Shown here one piece after another: positions 52,401 to 55,400 of a stretch of DNA of 64,000 nt. The notes beneath the pieces were generated by a model that did not search any database, was not told the origin of the DNA, and was given only the letters and a program-made list of their open reading frames with translations. The first letter of the stretch is position 1, and every line of letters starts with the position of its first letter. The stretch is from positions 62,097,898-62,161,897 of the forward strand of contig JBAIZL010000006.1 of assembly GCA_036971475.1 (NCBI GenBank), written 5' to 3'. The translations under genes were made by a program, and so were the position numbers. This DNA is from Prosapia bicincta (Eukaryota; Arthropoda; Insecta; Hemiptera; Cercopidae).

Positions 52401-55400
52401 AGTTCGAGCGTGAAGGTGCTGCCACAATGTATTCAGAAGACCTTCCTGAGTTCAATATGTTCGATTACCTCAGCACTGGTATAAAGAAGCAGCCAACTCT
52501 TCACTACATGCGAACTTATTGGCTTGCTGTAGAGGAGTCATTAACATACAAAATGAGCTCATCATATTGCTTAGGACCCACACCTAAACATATTATTTAC
52601 TTCAACTACCTAAAATCATTTTTTCGTGTGTACAAAGATTCTCCAATGTTTCTGTTCTCTTTGTTTAATGAAGCTAGTCACGATTATGTCAATACAGTTG
52701 GTGTAAGTAACCTTACGATTTTTTTTAAAGCGATTTTCTAAAATTTACTATTTATGTTGCCATTTTGCCACTATGAAACATTTTCTATACATTGACATTG
52801 GTATAAGAAACAAACATTTAGTTTTTTAAAAATTTATGACATATATAATTTAACCCTTAGTTATAGTAGTGTTAATTGGGTCGAAATGAATGTGACAAAC
52901 AAGACATGGAGTAACAATTAATATTTGTGTAATTATTTTGCTGAGCAGCATAAAAAGGTGAAACAAATGACAAGCCAGTTGAATATTGAGTCAAAGTTTT
53001 ATTTATTTATTGCAGCGTATTTATTTAGTGCAACGTCTTGAAACTAATTTGTTACCCATATCAAGCCTGAAAACAATTTTTACATTCCACTATAAATAAG
53101 CATAAAAATATAAGTACACTCTGAATAAGAAATTTTCAAAACTAAACAATTTTCAATGAAAGTTTAGTAAAAAAACTTAATAAAATAAACCTACCTACAT
53201 GGTGAGATTCATTCATCTAAAATATAATTGAAAACAGCAACAAAACTAAGAGGACAACAATAGATTCTTTTTATATACATAATAAGCATTAGAATTAGTT
53301 AATGTTGGTTGTATGTTCTCCTCTTTTGTTGTTTTATGTATGTTATTTTGTTTGGGTGTTTTTTGTGTGTTTATATTGTTGCAAACAATATATAGCCTCC
53401 TGAGATAAACTCTATTATTTTTAAAACTTTTCTGTTTTGGGCTCAAACTCGTTAAAAAAAAACACTCTTTAAATAGTTCTCAATCCATCCAATCATCACT
53501 TTAGTTCTTAAATGAAACTGATATGGAAATGTTTTTAAATGCCAGCGGCTTAGCTGATTAATACCGCATCTTAGCCGACTCGAATTTAATGGAAGCTTGG
53601 AAAATAAAGACTCTGAATTTGATTTCTCTGATTTGATATCTTCTATATTTTGATATCTCAATTCCCAGTTCTAACCCTGACTACTTCTCCAACTAAAAAT
53701 TCACCACCTGCTCCCTTGGCTACCAGATCTTGGTTCTTCCATTCTACTTTTACCACCTTCACCTCCCAAAACTAGACTACTTTCTCCCTGAACTCTTGAT
53801 AGTCTTGGGTTTTCATCGTTTGTTTTCTGCATGCATGGCTTATTCACGAGCGATCATCTTTTTTGTCCAATGCTGACTAGTTTTCCTTGAAGTGATTGCC
53901 GTAGCCAATCAAAACTCTTCCCATGTTCTTTTCTATGCACCTCTTGGATTTTATGTTACTTCTTGAAAACCTTCCGCTTCAAAACTTCATGTAGCATGTT
54001 TCTCGATCACAACAACACTGTTTTTTTCGTTTGGCACCTCGTGAAACTGGCTATCTACTAGATCTCATTCAGTTTTGTTAACAACAGGTACATCTTACTT
54101 TTGGAGTTCCTACCCTTATATTTTTAAGTATATTTAAATGCAAGTTTTAAAAGAAGTTTGCCATGAGTAGCACACAATATCAATCATCTTTAGATTGACA
54201 ACAATTTACAATTCTCAACCTTCCCTTGAAAGATCACAGTAGGCGAGACGGTAGGTAGAGGGCTAGAATGAATTTTCTCCTACAATCATGATTAGGACTC
54301 AAAACACTGACTTTCATGAGACATTCGATATTACATAAATTCGATGATAAATTAGCTTTGGTATGATATAACATAATTTAGAAATATGTGTAGACATACC
54401 GGGTGCAGAAGCTGTTGATGTATAAAACATTCTGAATATGTAACATGTTTTATGAAGTCGTAGTACACAATTAGAAATCTAGTTCGATCTCTCAGAGCAT
54501 AGTGCATGGATAAGCGGTCCGCACTATAAAGTATTAATTATACTTTATGTTTCCAAAGTTTTTTATTTGAAGTTTATATAATTTTTCTAGCAGTTATTTA
54601 TCAGGAGTTTTAGCATGTTAGGATTAATTACTAGCTGATGATATTATCGTTAATCCCTTAGTAATGCTATAACTTACTGTTTAACAATTTATTAAAATGA
54701 GGTTTTTGTTTTCAGGCTATTGATAAGGACTTTCACGATCTCTTGAAAAGCAGTTACAACGAAAACTTATTTAATCATTCCATTGTGTTTGTATTGGGGG
54801 ATCATGGCAGCCGCATTGATCCAATACGTACCACTGAAGTTGGTCGAATAGAAGACCGAATGCCAATGGTCAGTGTTATTATGCCAAAATGGACAGACTG
54901 GGTGTATCCAGAATGGAAATCTGCTTTGCGGGAAAACAGTGTAAGGTTGTTATCTACCTATGACATACATGCAACGTTCCTTGATATATTATCAACATTA
55001 AAGAACAAAAGTAAAGATAATAGCTTTAATTATGATACGTTAAAGCAATCAGGTTTGAACAATAAACTTGCCTTGCATTTTAGTGCAAAAAGTAAAGGCA
55101 GATCTTTTTTTAATTTAGTTCCGCAAGATCGTAATTGCGAATCAGCTGGGATTCCAGAATGGTTTTGTGTTTGTCAAAACAGTGAAGAGAAATTAAGTAA
55201 TGATGACCCACGAAGTGTGGAGGCAGCCAAAGCCGTTGTAAATTATTTTAATTCAGTGTTGTTAAAAGGTTTATCAGAATGTGCAGTGCAGAAATTAAAC
55301 AAAGTAGAAAGCAGTCAGTTGATTACACTACAAAATGAGTATCGTTTACAGTTAATGTTTACTACGACACCTGGTGATGGAGTGTTTGAAGCTTTAGTTA